From: Unio delphinus
Lineage: Eukaryota; Mollusca; Bivalvia; Unionida; Unionidae
DNA length: 64,000 nt
NCBI GenBank assembly: GCA_029339505.1
Contig: JAQISU010000122.1
Span: forward strand, 10,965,001 to 11,029,000
Direction of reading: 5' to 3'
Position 1 is the first letter of the stretch. The number at the start of each line of letters is the position of its first letter. The notes under the pieces are model-generated. The model saw only the letters and a program-made list of their open reading frames with translations. It searched no databases and was not told the origin of the DNA. The position numbers were made by a program, and so were the translations under genes. Below are positions 1 through 13,026 of this stretch, in pieces.

Positions 1-2840
1 ACATGATTAAAACAGTAATATATTTAAGTTTCAAAACTATAAGAATATATTTGAAATTACGTTACAGATGTCTAAGATGGTTCTTGTGTCCTTTATTTAA
101 TGACATTTACTACCTGGTTCCTTATGGCGCGACATATATTTCAAATGAGAGAAACCAGTGTGCAATGTAAATGATTGAAATAGTTTCTAATTTTCATTTA
201 TATATCATGTGACAATGGACAGTAAAAACTTTCATGTCGTGATACATTTTCTGAACGTTACATCAGTATAGATTTGACTGTAAAATTAAAATCTGAGTAT
301 TATCCAGCAGCTGGTGGCGAACTACTGAAGGCAGTTATGTATTAAAGACTATCAGTTAGTAAATCAAAACAATCAGCTAATAATAGAAGAAACAACGTAC
401 AGGATTTCTGTTTCCAATGCAAAAGAAAATTCACTCACATGGAAACAAGAACAGAACATAAAGATGGAAAGTTGTAGTAACCTATTACAGTTGGCAAAAC
501 AAAGAAAAGCAGACCATACCGAAAAAACCTGAACATATTCAGACATTTTGTTTGAATCGTTGATTAGTTTTCACCAAAAGATGTTGATATTGTGAACATA
601 TCAAAACATCTTATCACGGATCCAAGTTTAAATAAATGTATCCGTGCTTTATTGGTATTTCCTTGAAGACACCTATATATATATTTACCTATCTATATAT
701 ATGTCTACCTGTCTTACTAACCCTCGTCGGCCAGTGATAAAAAAAACCACGCCCTCCCGCATCCGAGGTTGACGTTTTAACCACTTGGCCACCGGAGTCG
801 TCAGTTTGTCAAAACGTTTTATTTCTAATTTTCATTCTTAGACCAGTTAGTTTCCAGAACATTTCTCCTTTAATAAGGTATTTATCCAAAGTGAACTATC
901 TCATTCTTAACGAAGCGTTTCGTTTATTCATTTGTATTGTACAGTATATGAGCTCTGGTGAGGCAAAGAAGTGCACAACATTCATGTATTTGCCAATATA
1001 CTTAAGATATTAATTTTATACCTTGGTAGTTTTAGCATGTGCGTGGTATCTTTAAGGGTTTAGTATTACATAGCATATTTAGTTCAGCTAAGTCATCGTA
1101 GACAATATAATCAATATAAATGAATGGCAATGAGCATAATTAATCTATATATCTTTTTCCTTCAAAGCAATACCATCTTAATAAGAATTATAGCCAAAGT
1201 TTGACAATTGCAAATAATATGACCCTTCTACATATTTAGATACATTCATAACCGCTTAATGTTTAATACGTTTACATCAGTTGACTTCGTTATACGCACG
1301 GGCAACGTAGTTAAGAGGTAGAAGCATTAAACGTGAAGCGTTATCAGATATTAAGAAAATGTTTACTTTATAATCGAGGACATAAAACAAGAACATGACA
1401 TGCATTATCACAAACAAAACTTAAATAATCATGAACAGACCAAACATCTTTATATATTTTACTATGTACCTCTTTCATGATTTGAGATAACAAATATTTA
1501 TTAAGAACTAAGTAGAATAATGATTGATATGGTTTAAATTATGGACTAATTAGTGTTGTTTGCCCTCTGTCTGTTCAGAATTTGATTGTTTTGTAATTAA
1601 AATTTTGCGTTTTTTGCAGTTTGCAAAGACCTAATATATATTCACAAACTCGATTAAATTATATACTTGAAACATGATAATGTGTACACCGCATTCTATA
1701 CTGTGCAAAGTGTAAGTAGTGAAGAGTAAGAAATGTTTATAAAGTGGGGGTTTTGTTCTGTTGTCTTCATGCATAATAATGGAATGTAAACATGCAGGGT
1801 TTTCTTATTTTTGTTTCTGCGAGCATACTATGAAATGCATTTGACCCTGTGCTTTTCTTTAATGGTTTATTTACATTGTACTTCTCACTTTTTAAATCAC
1901 CTCAGCTTTATACATCTAAATAAATCCAGTTAGATTCAAGATGTTAATGTACGCGTCCATTACGTTTAAGCTAAGCGATTTATAGGTCTCATAACTGTCA
2001 GCCTCATTTACTTTGAATGAGGTCGGATAAACGGTTACGATAGTGTCATTCACTTGTTACTTTATCTTTTATCTTATTTAGACTCGGTAAGATACGTCTG
2101 TGGATATTTTAAGTCGCAGTCTGTCTCAACCTCTACTTATTCGTGAGAAGGTGTAATAAGTTTATATTATTTCGCAATTAGCGGAGTACGCTCTGTATTG
2201 CCGAGTAATGTTTGATAATACTGTCTCGGGGGAGCTAATATTGCTTTCAATGATATTAATACAGTTAACGCTGTTGTGTGTTTCCATATCTACGAGGTAA
2301 CATATGCCTATCATCTGCATAATCACTGCTCTCCTTATTGTTTAGGGTGGTCTGATTCAAGTATCAAAACAAATACATTCTTGTTTCATAACAATGGAAA
2401 CTAAACAATCAACATAGTCATTAGTTTGATAACGTATTTGAGATTTGGGAGATGCATTTTTTCCTCGTAAAACCCTAATGTCACTATTCTTGAGGTTTCG
2501 TTTCATACCACCATTACATTCGAATGAATATTTATTATCGTTCTCCTAACTGGTGGATTTTGGAAGCGGTATGCTGTCTAAACGTCTCTTTGCAAGTGAA
2601 AAGCATAACCACCAACATGAGCAATCATAGTTGGTCGTATTTTGTAGGACAGGAGCGAACCAGACCGGGGAAATGGAAAATTGTCTGGAAAAGGTCTTTC
2701 GTCGACTTCCAAGGTGCTACAAGACTCATCCAAGACTCATACAATCTTGCGACACTCAACGACAGTCTTCGAATTTTCGACTACGCCGGTAACCCAGTAG
2801 CGACTCTACTAAAACTTATGCTACCGTGTCAGGATTAGAT
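1..2840. other. Intergenic DNA, no gene recognised
   Basis: AT-rich DNA with stop codons in all frames and no open stretch that resembles a protein family. The 104-codon open frame at 2524-2838 has no recognisable motif and no splice context. The only structured piece I see is a tRNA-like remnant near 727-805, listed separately. Confidence 0.6.
727..808 (-). repeat. tRNA-like SINE head relic
   Basis: Read on the minus strand the segment contains GGTGGCCAAGTGGTTAAAAC, which looks like the D-arm and A box of a Ser/Leu-type tRNA, followed by a CCTCGGATGCGGGAGG stretch where an anticodon arm would lie. No clean T-arm or acceptor stem can be paired, so it is not a functional tRNA. It most likely derives from a tRNA-headed SINE or a tRNA pseudogene. 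Confidence 0.45.
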
Positions 2841-3125
2841 TAAAACTCAGTCGGCGACCATGCGACGAACTAGTCGGCGACCACAGCTAACGACACACGA
2901 CTCCGCGACCAAGTCGGCAAAAATGAGACTATGTCTACGACACGGTCTGCGACACGGTTAGCGGCGGCTGTGGGACAGAGTCGGCTACACAGTAGGCGAC
3001 TCTTAAATCACAGTCGACCACTCAGCGAATCTTTAAGCGATTTAGTGACACCAGCGAATCTTTCAGCGATTTAGTGACAAATTTTTCGATACAGTCAGCA
3101 AATTGGTGACTCGGAAGACGTTTCT
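2840..3125. repeat. Degenerate GTCGGCGAC-type short-motif array
   Basis: This stretch is much richer in CG than its surroundings. It repeats short words such as GTCGGCGAC and GCGAC many times, plus a direct repeat of about 28 bp (AGCGAATCTTTAAGCGATTT and its neighbour with TTTCAG) around 3023-3078. It looks like a decayed minisatellite; no coding potential is evident. Confidence 0.5.
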
Positions 3126-3287
3126 GTCGCAGTCTTCAGAAAGATTCAGTGTGGAATCACTCCAAATACAAAGACCTATCCTGAACATGACCATGATAGC
3201 TAGGCTCGAGATAATATGTTGCCGTGGTAGCCTCCCCTACATTATATAAACGTGTATGATATACTAGTATTCAGAAAGAATTCTTAT

Positions 3288-4870
<1,583 letters not shown>

Positions 4871-4872
4871 TC

Positions 4873-6503
<1,631 letters not shown>

Positions 6504-7336
6504 TGTTACGGATATTGGATTTAAATTATTTATTTTTTAATTGTTAAATCCAAATTTGTCATTTAGGGTTTAATATTCATTAATTGGGAAATTATTCTGG
6601 AAAGTTCATGCTGACCTACACTCTAATTGTAAACAAGTTTTGACCTTGGCTTGTTGATCTAATTCCTGACCTTGCTTTGGACATTGTCAACAAGTTTCTA
6701 AAACTATTGGTTAATTTCAAGGACAACTTTTTATTTTTAGTAATCCGTGGCTTATTTTCTTCTGGACCATTTTATTATTACGTGACTAGGTGAAGGTAGA
6801 CTCTTCCTCTGACTTTCTATCAATTTCTAGAAAGATCACGTGATCACTTGTTTACTTAAGAAAACAAGTATAAGAACTGTTGTTTGGGATAGGATAGTTC
6901 AGTAGAATCTCTGGGCTGTAAAGTTATTAGTTGTGTATTTATGTTCGAATTATAATTATTTTGTTCTGGACTTTGTGTCAATTTGTTGGAAAAGAAGAAT
7001 TATTTTATTTATTTGGAAACAGGACATGTGTTTCATAATTTCATCTGGATGATATTAAAACAAGAACTGCATCACGTGGCATTGTCAGCCATTTTGGATT
7101 ACATCATCAAGATTCGAACCTGGAACTATTAGAACATTTATTTATCAGGACTTGCAATTCCATTAGTTAATTAATTTGTGAATTCTATATTTGTTGGATT
7201 TGATTTTCTAAAACCGTAAGTTTATTTATTTTATGAAAATAATTGTACTTAATAAAAAATCATTGTTAAAGTTTTACAAGCTTGTTAGTTTTCACTCTTT
7301 CTGTGTTGCTGCTTATTCGAGCCTAAGCACGTAACA
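6504..7336. mobile_element. Solo LTR of an LTR retrotransposon
   Basis: The segment starts with TGTTACG and ends with its exact inverse CGTAACA, giving the canonical TG...CA ends. The four bases TTAG lie on both sides (6500-6503 and 7337-7340), a perfect target-site duplication. Inside are a possible polyadenylation signal (AATAAA near 7251) and no coding sequence. A 4-bp duplication fits Gypsy-type integrases; the family cannot be fixed without an internal region. With no second LTR or gag-pol nearby, this is what recombination between two LTRs leaves behind. Confidence 0.85.
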
Positions 7337-7582
7337 TTAGCATCATTATTGTAAAAATGTATGTACTAAAATAACATAAAATATCATTGCAGTTTCAATA
7401 ACATGCGAAATCATTTTGTCTGGCATGACCTACACTATCAAGTATTCATATGTGCATTTTTTTTATCACAATTAATTATAAATCTGGCATGTGCTTTCCG
7501 AAGTAGATACAGTGGATGGTCATAAAACATTTCATTATAGCAAAAAAGTTAATTTACCGTACGATATATGCAGCAAGAAAAC
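7337..7582. other. Host DNA between solo LTR and Polinton
   Basis: About 245 bp of AT-rich host sequence between two mobile elements. Its last five bases, AAAAC (7578-7582), are repeated immediately after the right end of the Polinton. Confidence 0.7.
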
Positions 7583-7804
7583 AGCAGCAGAGAGGGTGAA
7601 TCGGACAACTTTTTTTTTGGTTATTTTTTATTATACCTTTAAAACGGTACGAATAGACCCTTCTCGCGAAAAAATAAGTCTCCGACCCTTATGATTGTTC
7701 GCGTTTTCGTTGATGTCGCAACGTCGTTGTCACTCACCCTCTCTGCTGCTAGAACTTTCAGTTCTAGGTTTACGGTGATTTTAACCGAATATTTGGTCAA
7801 GTCC
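7583..7804 (+). repeat. Left terminal inverted repeat
   Basis: It matches the inverse of 23483-23703 with about one substitution and one indel in a poly-T run (7610-7618) and one substitution near the inner edge. The 17 bp at its start (AGCAGCAGAGAGGGTGA) recur inverted at 7734-7750, so the repeat contains its own smaller inverted repeat. A 15-bp hairpin (AGAACT-TTC-AGTTCT, 7751-7765) follows. The inner end overlaps the last codons of the ATPase gene. Confidence 0.97.
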
Positions 7805-8446
7805 GATACGATATCGTGTCCTAGGGTCTGCTAAATTTTTTGTCACAAATCCGTGTGGTTTTGACTGAGCGTGACTAAAGAAATTTCTAAACTGATTATG
7901 ATTCATATCACCGCTGCACCAAGTTTGATGAATATTTCGTAGCGTATGAGTATCAACGCCGTTAAATACACACAACACATTGCAATTATCTCTGATCACT
8001 TTTGGTATTTGTGTGTATCGTTGAGTGACATAGATCACATCAGTGTTTTTATGCCTGCCTCGGGAAAATATTCTAGCAGGATTTTTTTGATTATCTAACA
8101 TGATATCATCGTATACCACTAAATTGTTAATACTTCCATCGATGTCTTCCACGGAAGGGGCTTCCTCTATATCAGTAATAAACTCAATAAAATCTTCATC
8201 GATTTGAAATTCTTTTGCTTTCTCGTTAAAATCCTTTAGCACTTCATAGCATCGCTGATCGTCTACACTCGGGGCTATTAAATACAATTTGTTCCATTTC
8301 ATCCATCTCGTTATCAAATTAAGTAGCAGTTGTGTCTTTCCGCTTCCAGATGGTCCGATTATAATCATTCTAATTGAATTCGGCAACATTTCATGATGTT
8401 TAATAGGTTCCCGCCGTCGGGTAGCTGAATAATCAATTATATTCAT
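7781..8446 (-). CDS. Genome-packaging ATPase (A32/FtsK-HerA type)
   Basis: The 221-residue protein is predicted to pump DNA into the capsid. Walker A is GPSGSGKT at residues 31-38 after the hydrophobic strand MIII, and Walker B is VVYDD at about 110-114. A conserved region with SRGRHKNTDVIYVTQR follows at about 128-143, where this family places its sensor residues. Size and layout match the ATPases of Polintons, virophages and adintoviruses. The start ATG lies only 17 bp from the ATG of the oppositely oriented zinc-ribbon gene, so the two probably share a control region. The 3' end of the gene lies inside the left terminal repeat, which makes the last residues part of the duplicated TIR sequence. 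No breaks are visible. Confidence 0.95.
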   Translation of the reverse strand: MNIIDYSATRRREPIKHHEMLPNSIRMIIIGPSGSGKTQLLLNLITRWMKWNKLYLIAPSVDDQRCYEVLKDFNEKAKEFQIDEDFIEFITDIEEAPSVEDIDGSINNLVVYDDIMLDNQKNPARIFSRGRHKNTDVIYVTQRYTQIPKVIRDNCNVLCVFNGVDTHTLRNIHQTWCSGDMNHNQFRNFFSHAQSKPHGFVTKNLADPRTRYRIGLDQIFG

Positions 8447-8463
8447 ACCGTTATATATAAATT
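8447..8463. promoter_or_regulatory. Compact divergent intergenic region with TATA-like core
   Basis: Only 17 bp separate the two divergent start codons. The spacer contains TATATAAA, a TATA-like word, so transcription of one or both genes must start inside or behind the coding sequence of the other. Promoter function is inferred from position only. Confidence 0.35.
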
Positions 8464-8661
8464 ATGGATCTCTATTGCGTGAAGTGTAAAAAACGTACTG
8501 GCACAGATGACTTGACGACGATTACAACTAAAAATAACCGATCAGCGCTTTCTGGTAAATGCGTACAATGTAGTACAAAGAAATTTAGATTTGTTTCTAA
8601 ACCCAAGGAACTCAAGGAACCTTTAAAAAAAAACGAGGAGGTGATATCGCAGCCAAATTAG
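8464..8661 (+). CDS. Small zinc-ribbon protein, upstream half of a PLA2 gene
   Basis: A 65-residue ORF with a CxxC pair at the start (YCVKCKKRT, residues 4-12) and a second pair in the middle (GKCVQCSTKKF), like the DUF5679-type zinc ribbon. The charged tail ends at a TAG (8659-8661). Just before the stop, the codons CCT TTA AAA AAA AAC (8620-8634) place two heptamers of the -1 slippery type in frame: T TTA AAA (8622-8628) and A AAA AAC (8628-8634). The -1 frame from there is open through a PLA2 domain to 8993 with no early ATG of its own. The short ORF is therefore probably the unshifted product of a two-domain gene. A simple indel in the A9 run is the alternative explanation. Confidence 0.75.
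   Translation: MDLYCVKCKKRTGTDDLTTITTKNNRSALSGKCVQCSTKKFRFVSKPKELKEPLKKNEEVISQPN
8628..8634 (+). promoter_or_regulatory. Candidate -1 ribosomal frameshift site (A AAA AAC)
   Basis: In the zero frame the codons read AAA AAA AAC, so the heptamer is A AAA AAC, a classic X XXY YYZ site also used by retroviruses. A second site, T TTA AAA, overlaps it at 8622-8628. A -1 slip puts the ribosome into the PLA2 reading frame, which is open from 8601 to 8990. By eye I see no strong stem-loop within the usual 5-9 nt; a weak pairing of CTCC (8667-8670) with GGAG (8697-8700) lies farther away. Confidence 0.6.
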
Positions 8662-8993
8662 CAAAACTCCCTGGAACCCCATGGGCAAAATACCCCGGAG
8701 AAAAGCACCTTCCAGGATATAGCTACTGTGGACCGGGAACAAGACTTGATATCAGACTCAATGATCAAAATCAGCCCCGACCCGGTGAGGAACCAATAAA
8801 CGCTATTGATAAGGCCTGTCACCTTCATGATGTATCTTATAAAAGCAGTAATCTGCAGCACAGGCATCTAGCAGATGTGAAATTAATTCATGCGTTGAAT
8901 GCTATTTCTGATAAATCTTTCAAAGAAAAATTGGCTTCCTTTTTGATAAAATCGGCTATGAAAAGTAAATTGATGTTAGGTGCTGGTAATTAA
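8634..8993 (+). CDS. Parvovirus-like phospholipase A2 domain
   Basis: The -1 frame encodes a secreted-PLA2-type fold. It has the calcium loop YCGPG (codons 8724-8738) and the catalytic block CHLHD with the His-Asp pair (8817-8831), preceded by an LPGTP...YPG stretch like that in parvovirus VP1 unique regions. In such viruses this enzyme cleaves membrane phospholipids during entry from endosomes; here the role is inferred from the family. The frame has no ATG before the domain, only one near its end (8958), so it must be made as a frameshift product of the zinc-ribbon ORF or be the result of an indel in the A9 run. It ends in MLGAGN, which fits an adenain cleavage pattern. The integrase ATG follows 8 bp after the stop. 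Confidence 0.85.
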   Translation, partial: RGGDIAAKLAKLPGTPWAKYPGEKHLPGYSYCGPGTRLDIRLNDQNQPRPGEEPINAIDKACHLHDVSYKSSNLQHRHLADVKLIHALNAISDKSFKEKLASFLIKSAMKSKLMLGAGN

Positions 8994-9000
8994 TAACAAC

Positions 9001-9954
9001 ATGGAATCTATTTATTATTCCCCAAGAGGATACTGGAGGGGTAAATCAGCAATCCATAAACTCGCTAGCGCTGCAAAAGTGAAAAAAACCACTGCGGCTC
9101 ATTGGTTATCCAAACAGGCACTATGGCAAATTTATCTACCACCGCCTAAACAAATCAATTTCTCGCATTTTGATGTGACCGGACCCAATGAAGTTCATCA
9201 GGCTGATCTATTATTTCTGCCACATGATCGTGGTTACAAATACGCATTAACCGTAGTTGATATTGCAAGTCGATACAAAGAAGCAGAACCGTTAAAAACA
9301 AAATCAGCCACTGAAGTGGCTTCTGCATTTGAAAGGATTTATCGAAGGAGCCCTCTGCACTGGCCAAATCTGTTACAAGTTGATCCGGGCAAGGAATTTC
9401 AGGGTGCAGTGTTATCAATAATGAAAAATCATAAAGTCACTATCAGACGAGGACATACTGCGCTACATCGTGATCAGGCCATTGTAGAACGGTTTAATAA
9501 AACCCTTGCTGAACGGTTATTTGGATATCAATACGCAAAAGAATTCATCCAAGAAAAAAGATCCCGTGAATGGGTTAAAAGGTTACCAGCTGTGATTACT
9601 GCACTGAATAACGAGATTACTAGAACCATCAACATGAAACCTATCAATGCGATTAAAAAGAAGTCAATACCTGAAATAGAAATTCAAAAAGATTTTAGCG
9701 TTTCCCAACCAATTCTTGGTAGTAATGTCATTGTGAGGTACTTATACGAACCAGGAGAGCTTGAGGGTGGCACAAAAAGGGCTACTGATCCTATTTGGAG
9801 TATTACTGCACATAAGATATCTAGTATAACACGATCTACGGGTAGACTTCCAATCTATAAACTGGATTCAACTGCCCCTCAACGGGGTTTTACTAGACAA
9901 CAATTACAAGTGATACCTGAGGATACTCAATTACCACCGCATGGGCTTAACTAG
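9001..9954 (+). CDS. Retroviral-type DDE integrase
   Basis: A 317-residue integrase that would insert the linear element into host DNA. The catalytic core shows D69 (VHQADLLF), D128 (LQVDPGKEF) and E163 (DQAIVERFNK), exactly 35 residues between the second D and E. An N-terminal helical region precedes the core, and a basic, SH3/chromo-like C-terminal segment (about 235-310) follows. I chose the ATG at 9001; the open frame reaches back to a GTG at 8980 that overlaps the PLA2 end. The gene is intact. Its TAG stop overlaps the last codon of the convergent polymerase-helicase gene by 8 bp. The 5-bp duplication at the element's borders is what such integrases produce. Confidence 0.96.
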   Translation: MESIYYSPRGYWRGKSAIHKLASAAKVKKTTAAHWLSKQALWQIYLPPPKQINFSHFDVTGPNEVHQADLLFLPHDRGYKYALTVVDIASRYKEAEPLKTKSATEVASAFERIYRRSPLHWPNLLQVDPGKEFQGAVLSIMKNHKVTIRRGHTALHRDQAIVERFNKTLAERLFGYQYAKEFIQEKRSREWVKRLPAVITALNNEITRTINMKPINAIKKKSIPEIEIQKDFSVSQPILGSNVIVRYLYEPGELEGGTKRATDPIWSITAHKISSITRSTGRLPIYKLDSTAPQRGFTRQQLQVIPEDTQLPPHGLN

Positions 9955-11365
9955 CACCCTTGCGTCTATTGCACTCAAGACAAGTCAACATCACATTATT
10001 TCTGACATGACCGAGATTGTTATTTTTTCTGTCAACGGTGAATTGGCGAGGATCCTTATCCGAATACTGCCAACGCATTATACAATTGCAACTCGCGCAG
10101 TGATTATTCTGTTGCTGCTTCAGAGTAATTATTAATTCAGCATCAATATCAAATTCTCGTTGTTTTTTTTTGTCTTGTTGTTTGTAACCGGAGAGTTTTT
10201 TATCAATAATATCATCTATTGTGGTGTCATTATCATCGCCAATGATTTCATCATCGCCACCAATGATTTCATCATCGAAGACAATTCTTCGAAGTTGATT
10301 TATTTTTCGTACTCTAGACACTGCGAGATAGACTAAATTCGACCATTCTATGCGATTATCTACTATCCAAACAATTGTATCCGATATAGTCAATCCCTGT
10401 GAAGAGTGTATTGTTGCTGCATAACCTAGCGTCCATGGGGATTTATTAGCACGCAATGCATCTTCAACGACATTGATATCAACAAGCACAATATCATTTA
10501 ATACGAGAATCTGTCTTTGAAATCCTTCGGATTTTGGTCCTGGAATATCAACTTCGATGTTCTGTTTTCGTGTATCCGATGGCCTATAACATAACGGTAC
10601 TGGAAGCGTTGCAAATTTTTGTTTATGCAATTCAAATAACTTCATCTGAAGTGTGTCCCTGACTATTTTTCTACTTGCAATGATTAAATCATTTGGTCTC
10701 CACGCTTCCCAAAACTCATTCATGGGAGTTTCCGAAATTATTTCACGGGCTATTTCACACTGGATTTTATCCGGTTGTAATCTAATTAGTTTCTTAAATT
10801 CTTTTAATTCATTATCAAGTGATCTATGATCGGTATCAATTTCTTCATAATAGTCTACAAAACCCTTTAGCCATTCATGGGGAGATGCACCGACAAATGG
10901 TGGAGGTTGGCCGTGATCACCGCACATGACGACTTTTGTATTCTTCAATAACAACCACTCAAGAAATATTTTTAAGACATCTTCGGACACTGTGTCTATT
11001 TCATCCCAAATGATAATTTCAGGAATAAATTTCTCTCCCATGCGCTCAGGAGTCCATTTATCTCCCTTCCATCTAAAGAAACTATGATAAGTGCAGGCAT
11101 TTACCCCTCGTTGTTTCATCTCTCTGGCGAGTCTGTGAGTCGGTGTTAGCACAATCATGTTAGGAACGCTAGCGTTTCCACGACGGAATAACTCAATTAC
11201 CCGGGTTGTTTTTCCTGACCCACCACAGCCGTTTAAATAAACTGTTTTATATCTACAGATTGGATCAGAAATCGGTGGTGCACTAGAAAATTCTGAACAC
11301 TGATTGCTTTCTAAGTAATTATTTTCAATGGTAACATCTGCTGATGGAATATAATCATGAAGCAT
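9947..11365 (-). CDS. SF1 helicase with C-terminal HNH nuclease domain
   Basis: A 472-residue ORF. The helicase part has Walker A GCGGSGKTT (46-54), LTPTHRLA (73-80), the DEID box (121-124), GDHGQPPP (149-156), ATIHSSQG (317-324) and YLAVSRVR (346-353), a superfamily-1 (Pif1/RecD-like) set. After an acidic linker (365-390) comes an HNH/zinc domain: CASC (423-426), VDRKNN (444-449), a pair of Asn and CLECNRRK (462-469). The open frame extends upstream through five codons to the TGA that ends the polymerase ORF, so it is most likely the tail of the polymerase gene. It could unwind template during strand-displacement synthesis, and the HNH domain may nick DNA; both roles are inferred. Confidence 0.88.
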   Translation of the reverse strand: MLHDYIPSADVTIENNYLESNQCSEFSSAPPISDPICRYKTVYLNGCGGSGKTTRVIELFRRGNASVPNMIVLTPTHRLAREMKQRGVNACTYHSFFRWKGDKWTPERMGEKFIPEIIIWDEIDTVSEDVLKIFLEWLLLKNTKVVMCGDHGQPPPFVGASPHEWLKGFVDYYEEIDTDHRSLDNELKEFKKLIRLQPDKIQCEIAREIISETPMNEFWEAWRPNDLIIASRKIVRDTLQMKLFELHKQKFATLPVPLCYRPSDTRKQNIEVDIPGPKSEGFQRQILVLNDIVLVDINVVEDALRANKSPWTLGYAATIHSSQGLTISDTIVWIVDNRIEWSNLVYLAVSRVRKINQLRRIVFDDEIIGGDDEIIGDDNDTTIDDIIDKKLSGYKQQDKKKQREFDIDAELIITLKQQQNNHCASCNCIMRWQYSDKDPRQFTVDRKNNNLGHVRNNVMLTCLECNRRKGAS

Positions 11366-11383
11366 TTCCTTCTTAATTCTTCA

Positions 11384-12340
11384 TGACCCCCAATTCTCGT
11401 TGCCAGTAGCCTTAAAATCAGCCATTTTGCTATTTATGTAAAATGAGTCAGTAGCAACTCTAACTGCGGCGGTAGGAAATCTATTGATCATTGAAAACAG
11501 ATTGATAGAAGCATAACCAAGCATAGAAGCTCTCAAATATGTGTACTGCGGATGGTATCCATCAGTGTAAGTAACAATTGTACCCAATTTGGTTCCATCG
11601 GACATAAATGCGTCCTTACGATTGACATATAGGCCCCTATTCGTTAAATCTTTGATTACAAAATCGTATTCAGCATTGTCTTTAATCAATCGTGAAGAAT
11701 ATCTCGTATTATCATCTTTGCCACCTTGGGTAAATTTACCGATTATTCTTCGTCCAAGGTCTTTTGCTTCATTGTTTCTGATTTCAAATAACTGTCTGGA
11801 CCAATCCATGATTTGTTGTTCATTAAAATCAGGAAACAGTTTTCGCTCTTCGCTAATTATTTTTTCTAGATCAGGTTGGGGTAACCAGACTGATTTCTGT
11901 GCTCGATAGGATATAATTGCTTCACTGACAATTAATGATTTTAACATCTTACAATCAAGCATATACCGTAATAACACTATTGGCATCCAGTGTTTTTCAG
12001 ACATGTGTTTACCAATCCAAAGATAACTACACGGATGAATCCCTTCAGCCATTTCAAATGATGCTACACAAGCGAATCCGGTTAAATCGAAATGTGGCAG
12101 TGGTCCATTAATAGCAACACGGGTCATTTCGTGTGTAGGGTGTCCAAATCGTTTGAAATATTTCTCACACTCTCCATACCCAAGAAAACTTCCTGGATAA
12201 CATGCAATCATATCAACTGAAATAACGGTATCAGCGGTGTATTTTGTGTTCCATAATCCTCCATGGCTGCATTCAAGACAGGACAATTTGACATCTGACA
12301 AGAACTCACTTCGGGTTGGTTTCCACCCGTTTTTCTTTCT
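11384..12340 (-). CDS. PolB palm domain
   Basis: Family-B DNA polymerase motifs are present in order. HGGLW lies just before the palm. Motif A is SVDMIACYP (D30 by the 12301 start), motif B is around RRIIGKF (184-190), and motif C is VATDSFYI with ATDS in place of the usual DTDS (283-286). The ORF has no ATG that fits its beginning; the frame runs back upstream into 12340, which supports entry by frame change from the preceding ORF. It ends ENWGS then TGA at 11381-11383, and the frame continues with RIKKE into the helicase. The A in motif C could weaken metal binding or be normal for this subgroup. Confidence 0.85.
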
Positions 12341-13026
12341 AGCAAATGTGCTGCAACTGATGGTACTGTAAAACAGTTTGCTAATAATTGATCGTTGTCT
12401 TCCCCCAGAGAACTCTGGGGAGAAAACTCACTAGCTAGTTGTTTCATTTGATTATGCAGTTCTTCAGTACGGTATAATTCTCCGTTGGGCCTTACAAACT
12501 GATCAAATCTACATTCTTCGTCTGAAGTACTATGAAATAGCCACACTGACACAGAATCGTTTTTACTCAAATGGTAAATAGCATCAAATAATTTCTGCTC
12601 TGAAAAAAACTCTTCGGTTCCAAACAGATATTTTACGGTTCTATCCCGTGGGAATATTGTTACTGCAGATGACCACGCGTGCGCGTTATGATCAATAATT
12701 TCAATGGGAGTCCCTTTTGATTTATATTTCGATTCGTATAATACTTCTCCGGTGATTGTCCTTACCGATATTGGAAATCTCAATGATGTTTCTAATTTGG
12801 CTATATCTTGAATTGTTGCCCCATGCTGTTTCACTGTCAGTTCCCATTCGGTTATTTTTTTTCGTCTTAGATCAGTTAGTTTATTTCCCCGGGACGCATT
12901 TGTGAAGTGTTCTATTATTCGTGTTGCTACACAATTGAGCCCTGTCGAATATTTCATGGGTGCTAGTTTTGAAATATCAGGTTTTTCATTGAGCGGATAT
13001 ATCCCGTAAACAACTACTGTGACAGG
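12208..13026 (-). CDS. Middle part of the PolB gene, before the palm
   Basis: The frame is open from directly after TAA 13027-13029; the first ATG is at 12957. It includes an NCVA...LTDLRRKKITEWE segment and an IIDHNAHAW motif, typical in style of the region before the palm in large protein-primed PolBs, though no classic exonuclease DxE/YxxxD set is clear to me. Near LLERKTGG the meaningful frame changes: the downstream palm text is in the other frame, so the last ~30 codons of this ORF (about 12208-12300) are probably out-of-frame read-through. Confidence 0.65.
   Translation of the reverse strand, partial: PVTVVVYGIYPLNEKPDISKLAPMKYSTGLNCVATRIIEHFTNASRGNKLTDLRRKKITEWELTVKQHGATIQDIAKLETSLRFPISVRTITGEVLYESKYKSKGTPIEIIDHNAHAWSSAVTIFPRDRTVKYLFGTEEFFSEQKLFDAIYHLSKNDSVSVWLFHSTSDEECRFDQFVRPNGELYRTEELHNQMKQLASEFSPQSSLGEDNDQLLANCFTVPSVAAHLLERKTGGNQPEVSSCQMSNCPVLNAAMEDYGTQNTPLIPLFQLI

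Noticed and set aside
2524..2838. 104-codon ORF as a gene or exon
   Set aside because: No family resemblance, no splice context, and it runs into a CG-rich repeat area.
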